A DNA stretch of 55,205 nucleotides, from IMG/VR virus record IMGVR_UViG_3300009509_000033, positions 1-55,205 of that record; one strand, written 5' to 3'. The stretch's first letter is position 1. Every line of letters begins with the position of its first letter. Both the position numbers and the translations under genes were made by a program. Below the pieces are notes generated by a model. That model saw only the letters and a list, made by a program, of their open reading frames with translations. It did no database searches and was not told where the DNA came from. This DNA is from a virus. Below are positions 15,906-24,490 of the stretch, one piece after another.

Positions 15906-16455
15906 AGTTTTCATCTTGGGGGTGGACCCCGGCTTCGCCTCCTTCGGCTACAGCATGGTGCACCTCCTCCCGTCGATCGAGGAGGTGATGTTGACCGATG
16001 TGATTCGCACTCAGAAGTCCCCGAAGAAGCTGAACGTGAAGGCGGCCGACGACAACTTTCGGAGGTCGCAAGCCATCGCGGCTGTGCTCCACGAGGTCGT
16101 GAAGAAGTGGCAGCCGGTGGCCATCGCAGCCGAGGCCATGTCGTTTCCTCGGAACGCCAGCGCGGCGGCCAAGGTCGCCATGGCGTGGGGCATCCTCTCC
16201 GACATCTGCTACGTCTACCAGTTGCCGATGGTCCAGGCGACTCCACAGGAGATCAAGAAAGCTCTCTGCGACAACAAGTCGGCCACCAAGTCGGATATTC
16301 AACGCGCCTTGGAGGACCGCTACCCGAACCAATTCCTGCGGTTCACTCAGACTGTGCCGGCAGGACAGTGGGAGCACGGGTTCGACGCGGCCGGGGCGGT
16401 CGTGACGTGCCTGGACAGCGACGTCGTTCGTATGGCACGAGGGATGGCAGCATGA
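15895..16455 (+). CDS. ruvC: RuvC-like Holliday junction resolvase
   Basis: 186 residues, close to the length of bacterial RuvC. An RNase H-fold nuclease is shown by GVDPGFASFGY (Asp11), AAEAMSFPRNASAA near 79-92 (catalytic Glu), and HGFDAAGAV near 161-169 (final Asp). It should cut four-way junctions and so resolve recombination intermediates and branched replicating DNA before packaging. It lies between nuclease and SSB genes in a series of overlapping ORFs. Phage RuvC-like proteins can differ from RuvC in sequence preference. Confidence 0.88.
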   Translation: MSREVFILGVDPGFASFGYSMVHLLPSIEEVMLTDVIRTQKSPKKLNVKAADDNFRRSQAIAAVLHEVVKKWQPVAIAAEAMSFPRNASAAAKVAMAWGILSDICYVYQLPMVQATPQEIKKALCDNKSATKSDIQRALEDRYPNQFLRFTQTVPAGQWEHGFDAAGAVVTCLDSDVVRMARGMAA

Positions 16456-16763
16456 GAGGTATCAACAAGGCCGTCATCTCCGGGAACGTGTCGAGGGAGA
16501 TCAACTACGGCAAGATGCCCGACGGCTCGCCCGTCCTCTCGTTCACGATGGCATCGGATCGCCCTGCGAACGGGGTCGTCATCACGGCGTGGGTGAAGGT
16601 GAACGTCTACATCGACACGCTCGTCGAGCAGTGCAGGGAGCACCTTCGATGTAGCGGGTACGTCATCGTCGAGGGCGAACTCATGAATCGAGAAGGGCGC
16701 CACGGAAAGCTCACGGAGGTGAGGGCGAAGGAGATCATCTTCGTGAAGGAGGGCAGGAAGTGA
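16452..16763 (+). CDS. ssb: Small OB-fold single-stranded DNA-binding protein
   Basis: 103 residues. MRGINKAVISGNVSREINYG, VLSFTMASDRP and VKVNVYIDTLVEQCREHLR followed by GYVIVEGELMNRE follow the classic SSB OB-fold order. It stops at VKEGRK, without the acidic tip found on the larger SSB-like protein at 8863. ATGA overlap links it to ruvC and a GTGA overlap to the next gene. It may act in recombination rather than at the main fork. Confidence 0.8.
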   Translation: MRGINKAVISGNVSREINYGKMPDGSPVLSFTMASDRPANGVVITAWVKVNVYIDTLVEQCREHLRCSGYVIVEGELMNREGRHGKLTEVRAKEIIFVKEGRK

Positions 16764-17626
16764 GCACGATGCTGGCGATGGTCGAGGCCCCAGGCTCAGA
16801 GGCGTGGGGAACGAAGATCAGGAAGCGCGCCCGGACGCTCGTGAAGGTGATCAACCAAGGCTACATGGAGCTGGCCGAGATCATCCACACGGTCTGGAAC
16901 ACGACGATCAACGGAGAGCCTCACAACGCCTGCGTGACGGTGGCGTGGGGGTACGAGAACTACAAGCAATGGGGAGAGGAGGAGCTGGGCCTCCACCCGC
17001 GCAAGGTCGAGCGACTGAAGGCCATCTGGCACCACCTCCATGTTACGCTGGAGGGAAAGCTCGACCGCCGCATCCGAAACAAGGTCATCGACCTCGGGTG
17101 GACCAAGGTCCGTGAGCTGATCCGGGTGATCGACGCGAACAACGCGGAGCAGTGGGTAGAAGTGGCCGAGAACCTCAACTACAACGAGCTGTGCGAGGTC
17201 ATCCGCCGCGCGCTGGAGGACCAAGAGAAGAAGGACCAAGCGGCGGCGGTCGGCACGGCCGATGACGACGACGAGGAGGAATTCCGGGGGCACGACCCTC
17301 CTCCCGACATGGACCGCTTCAAACAGGTCGGGTTCATGCTCACTCCGGAGCAGAAGGCCAACGTCGAGTTGGCGTTGGAGCGAGCCGAGCAACTGGCAAA
17401 CTCCAGCAAGCCTGGGCACCTTCTCGACCTCATCTGCACCGACTTCCTCGCTACCAACGACTTCCGAAAGAAGGACGATCCCCTCCGCCATCTGAAGTTC
17501 TTGGCCAAGTTCGAGCCCCTCATGGGCAAGCGTCTCGTCGTGATCGACGCGACGAATTGGGTGATCGAGTACGGGATGGAGGCCCTGTCTAGGGTCGCCG
17601 AGGTCTTGGAGGCGGACGGTGACTGA
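16760..17626 (+). CDS. Hypothetical protein of the recombination operon
   Basis: 288 residues from a GTG overlapping the ssb stop. The N-terminal 150 residues are helical with many Trp and His (VAWGYENYKQWGEEELGLHP). Then there is an acidic hinge (ADDDDEEEF near 168-176) and a helical C-terminal domain. No family is recognised. Two-domain architecture and location suggest a regulator or adaptor in DNA metabolism. An 8-bp overlap with the following gene indicates translational coupling. Confidence 0.65.
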   Translation: MSTMLAMVEAPGSEAWGTKIRKRARTLVKVINQGYMELAEIIHTVWNTTINGEPHNACVTVAWGYENYKQWGEEELGLHPRKVERLKAIWHHLHVTLEGKLDRRIRNKVIDLGWTKVRELIRVIDANNAEQWVEVAENLNYNELCEVIRRALEDQEKKDQAAAVGTADDDDEEEFRGHDPPPDMDRFKQVGFMLTPEQKANVELALERAEQLANSSKPGHLLDLICTDFLATNDFRKKDDPLRHLKFLAKFEPLMGKRLVVIDATNWVIEYGMEALSRVAEVLEADGD

Positions 17627-17858
17627 TCCGAGCATGACGCTGCCCATCACGCCCGACAACATCCACACCGAGTTGGAGCACGTCGAGCAGATCGTGAAGA
17701 AGTGGCGCGAGTTCGTTGGGACGGGCATCCCCGGTATCGACATGCCGGCACAGGATTCCGAGGCGAAGCTGGACTCGTTCCTCCGGCAGTTTACCGGAGA
17801 GATGCTCTACGTGGCCGGCAAGTGTCAGAACCTCGCCGTGGTGTTGTCCGAGCGATGA
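17619..17858 (+). CDS. Small helical hypothetical protein
   Basis: 79 residues from a GTG, predicted as two or three amphipathic helices (HTELEHVEQIVKKWREFV; AKLDSFLRQFTGEMLYVAGK). It overlaps the genes on both sides (8 bp upstream, ATGA downstream). No family recognised; it could be a small partner of the ParB-like protein that follows. Confidence 0.65.
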   Translation: MTDPSMTLPITPDNIHTELEHVEQIVKKWREFVGTGIPGIDMPAQDSEAKLDSFLRQFTGEMLYVAGKCQNLAVVLSER

Positions 17859-18661
17859 AACAGAAGACGGCGAAGACCAGGTTCGAGATGCTCGACCCTG
17901 GACTGTTCGATCCGAACCCATGGAACCCGAACACCATGGACCAGGACGACTACAACCGCCTCGTGCGTGAGATCGACGAGGTTGGTTTCATCGTCCCGGT
18001 CCAGGCGGTCCCAATCGAGGGCGGACGCTATCGGCTCATCGGTGGGGAGCATCGAATCGACGCCGCGAAAGACCTCCTCTTGAAGGAGGTTCCGGCGATG
18101 GTGCTGGACGGCCCTCGCTGGCAGGACGAGGAGCTACAGCAACTCGTCACGGTGCGCCTGAACGTGCTGAACGGGAAGATGAATCCCGAGAAGATGGCGA
18201 TCCTCTACAACCGCTACGCGAAGAAGTACGGGGAGGACGCTCTCCAGAACCTCTTCGCCTATACGGACAAGCACGCCTGGGACAAGCTGGTGAGCGGGAT
18301 CAAGCGCGGGCTATCGAAGGCAGCGCTCCCGAAAGAGAAGCAGAAGGAGTTTGCGGATCGGGCGAAGGAGGCCAAGACCCTCCAAGACCTCGAACGCATC
18401 CTGAATGAGCTGTGGTCCAGCTACGGCGACACGGTGAACCTCTCCTTCATGATCTTCACCTACGGCAAGCGAGAGCACTTCTACGTGGCCATGGACAAGA
18501 AGACCAGGGAAGCGGTCAAGCGCATCGGCGCGCACTGCAAGGGCCTCGCGAAGGACATCAACACGGTCCTCGGTCCGGCTCTCCAGGCCCTCGCTGACGT
18601 CCTCGACAAGTCCGATTCGGAGCCGAAGCAACAGCCCGAGCAGGATGACGTTGGCTTCTGA
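17855..18661 (+). CDS. Second ParB-like nuclease-domain protein with SSB-like tip
   Basis: 268 residues. The N-terminus has the ParB/Srx fold: NPWNPN near 22-27, VREIDEVGFIVPVQAVP near 37-53 and LIGGEHRIDAAKDL near 62-75. A helical middle and C-terminal domain follow. The last residues, PEQDDVGF, resemble the SSB-type tip of the helicase and SSB-like proteins. It shares only the core motif with the ParB-like protein at 184-1221. A role in DNA binding or nicking is inferred. Confidence 0.78.
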   Translation: MKQKTAKTRFEMLDPGLFDPNPWNPNTMDQDDYNRLVREIDEVGFIVPVQAVPIEGGRYRLIGGEHRIDAAKDLLLKEVPAMVLDGPRWQDEELQQLVTVRLNVLNGKMNPEKMAILYNRYAKKYGEDALQNLFAYTDKHAWDKLVSGIKRGLSKAALPKEKQKEFADRAKEAKTLQDLERILNELWSSYGDTVNLSFMIFTYGKREHFYVAMDKKTREAVKRIGAHCKGLAKDINTVLGPALQALADVLDKSDSEPKQQPEQDDVGF

Positions 18662-18701
18662 CCTGTGGTACTCATAAACTCGACCTAGATCGGTCGGGTA
18701 G

Positions 18702-21700
18702 GTGGCCATGGGTATGATGAGCGAGACCATCTCGAATCGGGCTCGACCTCTCTGGGAGGCGCAGCAAGAGCCAGACCCGGAGAAGTTCGTTCCCGTCTTC
18801 TCTTGGGACAGCAAGCACGTGTGGGTGTGGGTGAAGAAGCCGGGCGGGAAGGTCGTCGGCCCGGTAGAGGTCCCGCACGATCAGGTGCACAAATACAAGG
18901 GAAAGCTCGGTTGGCTGGCGAAGAAGACCGAGTACACCGCGCTCCTCGACCCCGGCTGGTACGCCGGAGTGGAAGACCTTTACCCCGCGACGTGGAAGCC
19001 GGGGGACTCGCTCGCCATCGGCCAGCTCCCATCTGAAAAGATCACGGCAGCGTTCAAGCCCTTCACCGTCACTCCGGAGAAGGCCGCGAAGAAGCCGAAG
19101 ACGATCCCTCCCGAGTTCACTCTGACCGGCAAGAAAGACCCCCACGGGTACCAGACGGTCGAGGATGAGGCGACCGGAGAGGAGTATTCCCTTCTCCCCG
19201 ACGACAAGATCGGCCAGTGGACTCCAGAGGAAGGCGTCTACTACATCGCGAAGAAGTTGCCTGGAGAGGATTGGGCGGTCCACCTCGACTCGCCGGTCTA
19301 CAAGCCGCACGAGTTGGAACCGAAGACGTCTCTGCCGCCTATGGACCCTCCCAAGGACTTCGAGCTACCCCCCAACTACACGATCAAGAAAGTCGCGCCG
19401 TCCTATGTCCTCGCCACGACCCCGGACGGCACGGACGTGAAGTGGATCAAGGCGACGGACCACTGGGTTCACGCCGACGACCCCACCAAGGAGCACGAGC
19501 CTCTTCAAGCGGCAGTTCCGAAGGTGAAGAAGTACCCGAAGGTGCCGAAGAAGAAGGCGGCCCCAAAGGCACCTCCAGCCGGCAAGCCATCGACTCCGAA
19601 GCCGGAGGAGAAGAAGGTCGTCTCGAAGACGGCGGAACCTGCTCCGCACATGACCAAGTACCTGGGGCAGGTGGACGACAACGGGCTTCCGCTTGTCGAT
19701 GAGGTCCCAGAGGGAGATTACGAGGAGGAGGAGGTCGCGAAGGGCCTCACCTTGCTTCCCGACGATCGGGTGGCCCGGTGGAGGCCGACCGAGGGCGTCT
19801 ATCTCATCTACGACTACGACCCCTACTTCGGCTTCATGTTCTCCAAGAGCGGTGAGACGGTCACGCCTGACGAGGCCAAGCAACTCATGGCCGCGCTGCA
19901 TCTCACGGTGCACGCTGGTCGGTATCACAAGTACGACGTGGCCGGGGCGGAGGCTCCTCAGCCGACAACGTACAGCGCCCCTCTCCCGGACCACTGCAAG
20001 TCCATCTCGGGCACGGATGTGAACGGCCTGCCCATGGTGCTGACGGTTCCGGAGGACCCCTACGATGAGGCTCACAAGCTCACTGTATTCCCGAACGCTC
20101 GCGTGGGCAGGTGGGACTCGCTCTCGAAGAAGTACCTGTACTGGGAGTGGCGAGAGATCCTCGGGGACTACAACTACTACCCGACGCATCCGGCCGAGTA
20201 CGTCTCCTTGAAGGAGATCCAGAAGATGCAAGCTCAGGCCGGCGGGGGGCCGGTTCCGGCGCCGGCTCCGGCGGTGATCACAGGGCTGATATGGCCCACG
20301 AAGCAGAAGCCGAAGCCGAAGGTCAGCAAGCCGAACGCTCCTCCCCCGAGCCCAAGCACGACGGCGGCAAAGCCTCCTCCCGTTCCCGCGAAGCCTCCAG
20401 TGCTCGCTGGCGCTCTGAAGCCGACAGGGAAGGACGACCCGCTCGGCTACCACATCGGCTCCTACAAGGGCAGCACCTACTCCATGCTGCCGGACAAGAA
20501 GGTCGGTGTCTGGTCTGCCGTGAGCGGGGCCTACATCCTCTACGACTACGACCCTCTTGGGGACGCCTTCTTCAACACCGGCTACACCTGGACGCCTCCA
20601 GGGAAGCACAAGGCGCTGGCCTACGTGTCGCTTGTCGGGCTCGACCACGCCCAGTTGGAGGACAGCACCGGGAAGAGTGTGGTCGTCCTCGCGAATGGGA
20701 AGTTTGCTCGACACGAGAAGGGGGCGTGGTTCGCCTACAAGGTGGACCCGGCGCAGGGGAAGAAGTTCGTTCCCACTGGCGAGGAGATCAGCTCCGAGAC
20801 GATGGCGGCCATCGCCAAGACGCCGAGCTACAAGACGATGAAGCCGACGGGCGAGGTCGATGAGAATGGCCTCCCCACCTACAAGATCGTCAAGGGTCCC
20901 ACGAAGGGGAAGGTCTTCACGATGCTCCCAACCGGGAGCCTCGCGCACTACAACCCGAAGTCCAAGTCCTACCGCCTCATGTCTTTCGACCCCGACATCG
21001 AGGGGTGGGAGCTGTCCTGGCCCAAGGAGACGTTCACCCTCAACGACATCAACGCGATGTACCTGAAGGTTGGCTCCGAGCCGATGGAGCCGAAGGAGAC
21101 GGCCCCGACCGAGAAGCCCGCTCCGAAGGTTCCGACGGAGCCGCAGACCCCGGTGTTCGTCACGCCTCAAGGAAAGCTCCCGGACCCCAAGACGCTCAAA
21201 GACCTGGGAGGTGTGGGGCTGTTGGGGGCAGGACCGGACAAGACGGTTCTCCAGGACCCGAAGACAGGGCAGCGCTACCTCTTCAAGCCGGCCCTTCCGA
21301 AGGGCGGAGCGAAGGTCGTGCAGCCCTACAAGGCGAAGTCGCAAGAGGGCTTCGCGGCAGTCGCGGCCCTTGTCCGTCCGGATGCCCACGTCCCAGTCGA
21401 GACCGTCACTCACAATGGGAAGTTGGGAACGATCCAGCCGATGCTGGACCTGGACCCGAACCAGCCGGACCTGAACGGCGTGAACCCGGCAGACCTCACG
21501 GATCAGCAGAAGCTCGACGTGGCCGATGAGCACCTCCTTGACTGGCTCATGTCGCAGCACGACTCGTTCGCTTCAAACTTCGTGATCACGAAGGAGGGGC
21601 GCGTCGTCGGCATCGACAAGGAGCAGGGCTGGAGGTACGTCAACGACCCGAAGTACCCAGACAGGTTGGCCACGGACTACAAGCCCAACTCGGAGATCTA

Positions 21701-23750
21701 CGGGGAGCAGGAGCCCTACTACAACAAGTTCTGGAAAGCCTTCGCGGCCGGGAAGATGGACTTCGATCCGACCCAGATGGCTCCGGCTCTGTCTCGTGTC
21801 GAGGCGATGGACCCGCTCGTGCTGGAGAAGGCACTCTCGGAGTACGCTGACACGGTGAAGCGGATGCAGGGGCCGGCGAAGGCATATGACCGCTACGCCT
21901 TCATGAAGCAGATGCTCAGCCGCAAGAACACCCTCCGGTACGACTTCGAGAAGTTCATCACGGAGCAGTACGAGAAGCGGACCGGGAAGAAGGGCGTGTT
22001 CACCTTCAAGGCCGGGTGGAAGCCGGAGGGGGTCGAGGAAGGGCCGAAGTACGAGACCATCTCTCAGTCGGCCCGGGACTGGGCTCTGAAGGAGTTTGGT
22101 CCGAAGGCCCTGAAGCCTCACAAGGACTTCCCGGAGCTGATCCTCGTGCGCGTGCAAAACGACGAGCCGATCACAAAGGTGCAGGAGTTCCTGAGCAAGA
22201 TGGGCGTCGAACCGGCAACGACGGACCCGGACGGGAACCCGCTTCCCATGAACCCGATCCTCGGCTCCAACTACAACAGCGTCATCGTGAAGGTGTCCGA
22301 CCTGGAGAAGGTGGTCAAGCGCAAGGTCGAGATCAAGAAGGACCCGGGGCAGAAGTACGCCGACCACACTGGGGTTCCGACCTACCAGGCACAGGTTCTC
22401 GCGCCCCCGGACGCGCCTGGGAACGTGGACGGCCTCGCGACGGCGCACAAGGAGCACCTCGGCCCGCTCGGGAAGGACTTCACGCTCGACTCGGATGCCG
22501 TGGAGCAGCAGACGGCCTCGGTCCAGCGAGTCATCGGCCAGGACGGAGAGACCTACTACCGGGCTCACTTCAAACTCCGCCGGCCGTACTGGGAGCCGCT
22601 GGTTCACACGGGCAAGTCCGGGACCTTCACGTGGCCGCTCGGGGCCTACGAGCCGGACAAGGACGCGCTCGTGATCAGCAGCTACCAATCGGGAGCCCAC
22701 TCTGAGCCAGCTCGCGTCTTCAAGTCCGGCAAGGACGAACTCTACCTCATCACGGGCGAGACGAACTGGGCGTTCATGGGATCGGTCTACGTGCTCATCC
22801 GATCTGGCGAGGGGAAGGTCAAGGCGGCCCTCACGAAGCTGTTGAAGGAGCTGGGTCTCGACAAGAAGGTGCTGACAGACCCGACGTCGGAGGACATCCG
22901 GCTCTACAACCTCACGCAGGCCCTCTGGTACCTCTCACCGAAGGCGCACAAAGAGCTGGCCGACTCAGGGGACCTCACGCTCGATGCCGTGACCAAGCGG
23001 TTGAAGGGGCGCCTCACCAAGGAGGAGATGGAGGGGATTCGCCAGGTGACCGGCACGGTGGGACGCGGGTCCGCGATGGTTCCTGGTCTCTGGAGAAAAC
23101 TCGGAGGAGGGACCCCGGAGAAGCCGGTCATCCGCTTCGTGTTCTGGAACGTCCGAACGACGAGCGTCCCGAAGATCCTTCGCTCGGCTGCCACAGGCGT
23201 TCACGAGCGGGTCCGAATGGGGCTGCCGGGCGGGGCGACGGGGCACGGGGCGTCGGAGGAGCAGGACATGGCGACGGGTGGCGCCGATACGACCACGATG
23301 CGTATCTCGACAGCGCAGGCCGGCAATGTGCCGATCAGCGTCGTTGGGAACATCCATCGGGAGGTGCGGATCATCATCGCTCCTGAGCTACTCGATCGTC
23401 TGGACATCTCGCTGGCGACTGGTGACGCCTTCGGGTGCCAACGCTACTCTGGGTACAAGAGCGAATACTTCCGTCAACGCCAGGGCATGAGCAACGCGAT
23501 CAAGACCTTCGATGGAGGTGGGGCGTCCACGCATAAAGGCAACACCGAGATTCAGATCCGACGTGGTGTCCCACCGAATCTGATCAAGAGGGTGTGCACG
23601 ACGTCCGAGCACCACCGCAAGGAGGTGCTGGCGAACTGCGAGAAGGTCGGCATCACGGAGCACAACAAGGTGCCCATCGAAGATTTCGTCGTGGTTGAGG
23701 ACAACGCCGGGACCATCTATAATAAGTACATAAAGCCTTTGGGGTACTGA
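18702..23750 (+). CDS. Giant multidomain protein: beta-module repeats plus kinase-like core
   Basis: 1,682 residues from GTG 18702; ATGs at 18708 and 18714 are alternatives, 18714 having the best spacing to AGGTGG. Residues 140-770 hold about six related modules, each with a TG/GxDxxG turn, xxLPDxKVGxW and a closing YxLYDYDP-like strand (about 139, 320, 433, 572, 643, 713), joined by Pro/Lys-rich linkers. Residues 820-1000 look like a HipA/PI3K-type kinase: YLFKP (Lys862), HDSFASN (His953-Asp954-Asn959) and VGIDKEQG (Asp972). The C-terminal 680 residues are unassigned. Possible roles are an injected virion enzyme or host-modifying kinase; both are inference. Confidence 0.75.
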   Translation: MAMGMMSETISNRARPLWEAQQEPDPEKFVPVFSWDSKHVWVWVKKPGGKVVGPVEVPHDQVHKYKGKLGWLAKKTEYTALLDPGWYAGVEDLYPATWKPGDSLAIGQLPSEKITAAFKPFTVTPEKAAKKPKTIPPEFTLTGKKDPHGYQTVEDEATGEEYSLLPDDKIGQWTPEEGVYYIAKKLPGEDWAVHLDSPVYKPHELEPKTSLPPMDPPKDFELPPNYTIKKVAPSYVLATTPDGTDVKWIKATDHWVHADDPTKEHEPLQAAVPKVKKYPKVPKKKAAPKAPPAGKPSTPKPEEKKVVSKTAEPAPHMTKYLGQVDDNGLPLVDEVPEGDYEEEEVAKGLTLLPDDRVARWRPTEGVYLIYDYDPYFGFMFSKSGETVTPDEAKQLMAALHLTVHAGRYHKYDVAGAEAPQPTTYSAPLPDHCKSISGTDVNGLPMVLTVPEDPYDEAHKLTVFPNARVGRWDSLSKKYLYWEWREILGDYNYYPTHPAEYVSLKEIQKMQAQAGGGPVPAPAPAVITGLIWPTKQKPKPKVSKPNAPPPSPSTTAAKPPPVPAKPPVLAGALKPTGKDDPLGYHIGSYKGSTYSMLPDKKVGVWSAVSGAYILYDYDPLGDAFFNTGYTWTPPGKHKALAYVSLVGLDHAQLEDSTGKSVVVLANGKFARHEKGAWFAYKVDPAQGKKFVPTGEEISSETMAAIAKTPSYKTMKPTGEVDENGLPTYKIVKGPTKGKVFTMLPTGSLAHYNPKSKSYRLMSFDPDIEGWELSWPKETFTLNDINAMYLKVGSEPMEPKETAPTEKPAPKVPTEPQTPVFVTPQGKLPDPKTLKDLGGVGLLGAGPDKTVLQDPKTGQRYLFKPALPKGGAKVVQPYKAKSQEGFAAVAALVRPDAHVPVETVTHNGKLGTIQPMLDLDPNQPDLNGVNPADLTDQQKLDVADEHLLDWLMSQHDSFASNFVITKEGRVVGIDKEQGWRYVNDPKYPDRLATDYKPNSEIYGEQEPYYNKFWKAFAAGKMDFDPTQMAPALSRVEAMDPLVLEKALSEYADTVKRMQGPAKAYDRYAFMKQMLSRKNTLRYDFEKFITEQYEKRTGKKGVFTFKAGWKPEGVEEGPKYETISQSARDWALKEFGPKALKPHKDFPELILVRVQNDEPITKVQEFLSKMGVEPATTDPDGNPLPMNPILGSNYNSVIVKVSDLEKVVKRKVEIKKDPGQKYADHTGVPTYQAQVLAPPDAPGNVDGLATAHKEHLGPLGKDFTLDSDAVEQQTASVQRVIGQDGETYYRAHFKLRRPYWEPLVHTGKSGTFTWPLGAYEPDKDALVISSYQSGAHSEPARVFKSGKDELYLITGETNWAFMGSVYVLIRSGEGKVKAALTKLLKELGLDKKVLTDPTSEDIRLYNLTQALWYLSPKAHKELADSGDLTLDAVTKRLKGRLTKEEMEGIRQVTGTVGRGSAMVPGLWRKLGGGTPEKPVIRFVFWNVRTTSVPKILRSAATGVHERVRMGLPGGATGHGASEEQDMATGGADTTTMRISTAQAGNVPISVVGNIHREVRIIIAPELLDRLDISLATGDAFGCQRYSGYKSEYFRQRQGMSNAIKTFDGGGASTHKGNTEIQIRRGVPPNLIKRVCTTSEHHRKEVLANCEKVGITEHNKVPIEDFVVVEDNAGTIYNKYIKPLGY
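23695..23723 (+). promoter_or_regulatory. Sigma70-like promoter TTGAGG - 17 - TATAAT inside the giant gene end
   Basis: TTGAGG (23695-23700) and a perfect TATAAT (23718-23723) with a 17-bp spacer lie in the last codons of the giant gene. It is the best match to the housekeeping consensus that I found here, and would start RNA at about 23730 for the gene at 23750. Confidence 0.6.
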
Positions 23751-24157
23751 TGATTCCGTTCAACCGCGTCTACCGCATGAAACCCTACGGTTCAGACATC
23801 TGGACCGTCGTGATGGGGCTGACGCCGTACCCAGATGGAAGCGGGCTGTGGATGGCCGTCGCGAGTGAGGCGAAGCCGGCCACGACCGTCCTCGGGAAGG
23901 TGTTCGAGGGCGACGATGGCCGGGTTGTCGTCGTCGGGAAATACGATCGCTGCCTCTTCGAGCCGCTGACGCTGAGCCGGTTCGACGAGATGCGAGACAG
24001 CATCTCCGGCTTCGATGCGATCCGTGGGGCGTTCACGACGGACGACTTCCTCCAGTCCTGGTACTGGGACGAGTTCGCCCACAATGGAGAGGGCGACCCT
24101 CTCGATCAAGCGGACATCGCTCGCAGACTGGCGGCGCAGGTCCAACCCACCGAGTAG
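23750..24157 (+). CDS. Small protein coupled to the giant gene
   Basis: 135 residues; its ATG overlaps the giant gene stop as TGATG. It is rich in aromatics and Asp/Glu (DDFLQSWYWDEF near 103-114) with a beta-rich first half. A consensus promoter in the end of the giant gene can also transcribe it alone. It may be a chaperone, inhibitor or subunit of the giant protein; no family recognised. Confidence 0.68.
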   Translation: MIPFNRVYRMKPYGSDIWTVVMGLTPYPDGSGLWMAVASEAKPATTVLGKVFEGDDGRVVVVGKYDRCLFEPLTLSRFDEMRDSISGFDAIRGAFTTDDFLQSWYWDEFAHNGEGDPLDQADIARRLAAQVQPTE

Positions 24158-24159
24158 CT

Positions 24160-24438
24160 GTGCAAGACCGATCGTTGGTAGCTGTCGTCCCGTCTCCGAG
24201 AGTCTCGTCGGAGGAGTTTGTCGGCATCCTCGCCGACAACGGGATCGAGGCATCCATCCTCGGCCGAGGTGTGGCGACGGTGACCACGCCGCTCGGTCAA
24301 AATAGGGTTGCGGGCGTGCTGGTAGTTGCTATCCTGTCCCCCGATCTGCGGCGCTCGAAAGCGCACGCGAGACTCTGCGGGGTATCTCTCGCCCCTCTCG
24401 AAATTGAGGGGTGCACATCAAGAGCAAACGTGATATAG
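24160..24438 (+). CDS. Doubtful small ORF
   Basis: 92 codons from a GTG two bases after the previous stop. The first 45 residues (LVAVVPSPRVSSEEFVGILA) have codon use like the neighbours; the second half overlaps two hairpins and a promoter and reads like non-coding DNA. No clear ribosome binding site. It may be a truncated or frameshifted gene. Confidence 0.3.
   Translation: MQDRSLVAVVPSPRVSSEEFVGILADNGIEASILGRGVATVTTPLGQNRVAGVLVVAILSPDLRRSKAHARLCGVSLAPLEIEGCTSRANVI
24392..24411 (+). terminator. Possible terminator/attenuator hairpin
   Basis: CCCCTC pairs with GAGGGG across an 8-nt AT-rich loop, just downstream of another 5-bp hairpin at 24351-24364. No U-tract follows, so the call is tentative. 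Confidence 0.3.
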
Positions 24439-24439
24439 T
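24431..24439 (+). promoter_or_regulatory. Extended -10 promoter TGATATAGT
   Basis: TG-A-TATAGT is an extended -10 element (TATAGT at 24434-24439); the -35 region is weak (TGCACA, 16 bp upstream). RNA would start near 24446, within inverted and direct repeats (CCATGGAT twice, TGGGAG/CTCCCA) that could be an operator for autoregulation by the DNA-binding protein at 24491. Confidence 0.55.
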
Positions 24440-24490
24440 CCCCCCATGGATGTTGGGAGTGATCGCTCCCATGGATAAGGAGATCGGACG

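Larger units (their letters stand above)
24158..24490 (+). other. Structured region between the giant-gene operon and histone-like gene
   Basis: It contains two hairpins, GCGCT-CGAA-AGCGC at 24351-24364 and CCCCTC-8 nt-GAGGGG at 24392-24411, then the extended -10 promoter at 24431, direct CCATGGAT repeats and an inverted TGGGAG/CTCCCA just before the gene at 24491. Its first half may code for a small protein (see 24160). Hairpins without U-tracts may still end or attenuate transcription. Confidence 0.45.

Noticed and set aside
19365-21560. 731-codon leftward open frame inside the giant gene
   Set aside because: It mirrors the rightward gene, is rich in Leu/Arg/Val typical of antisense frames, and has no independent start signal.
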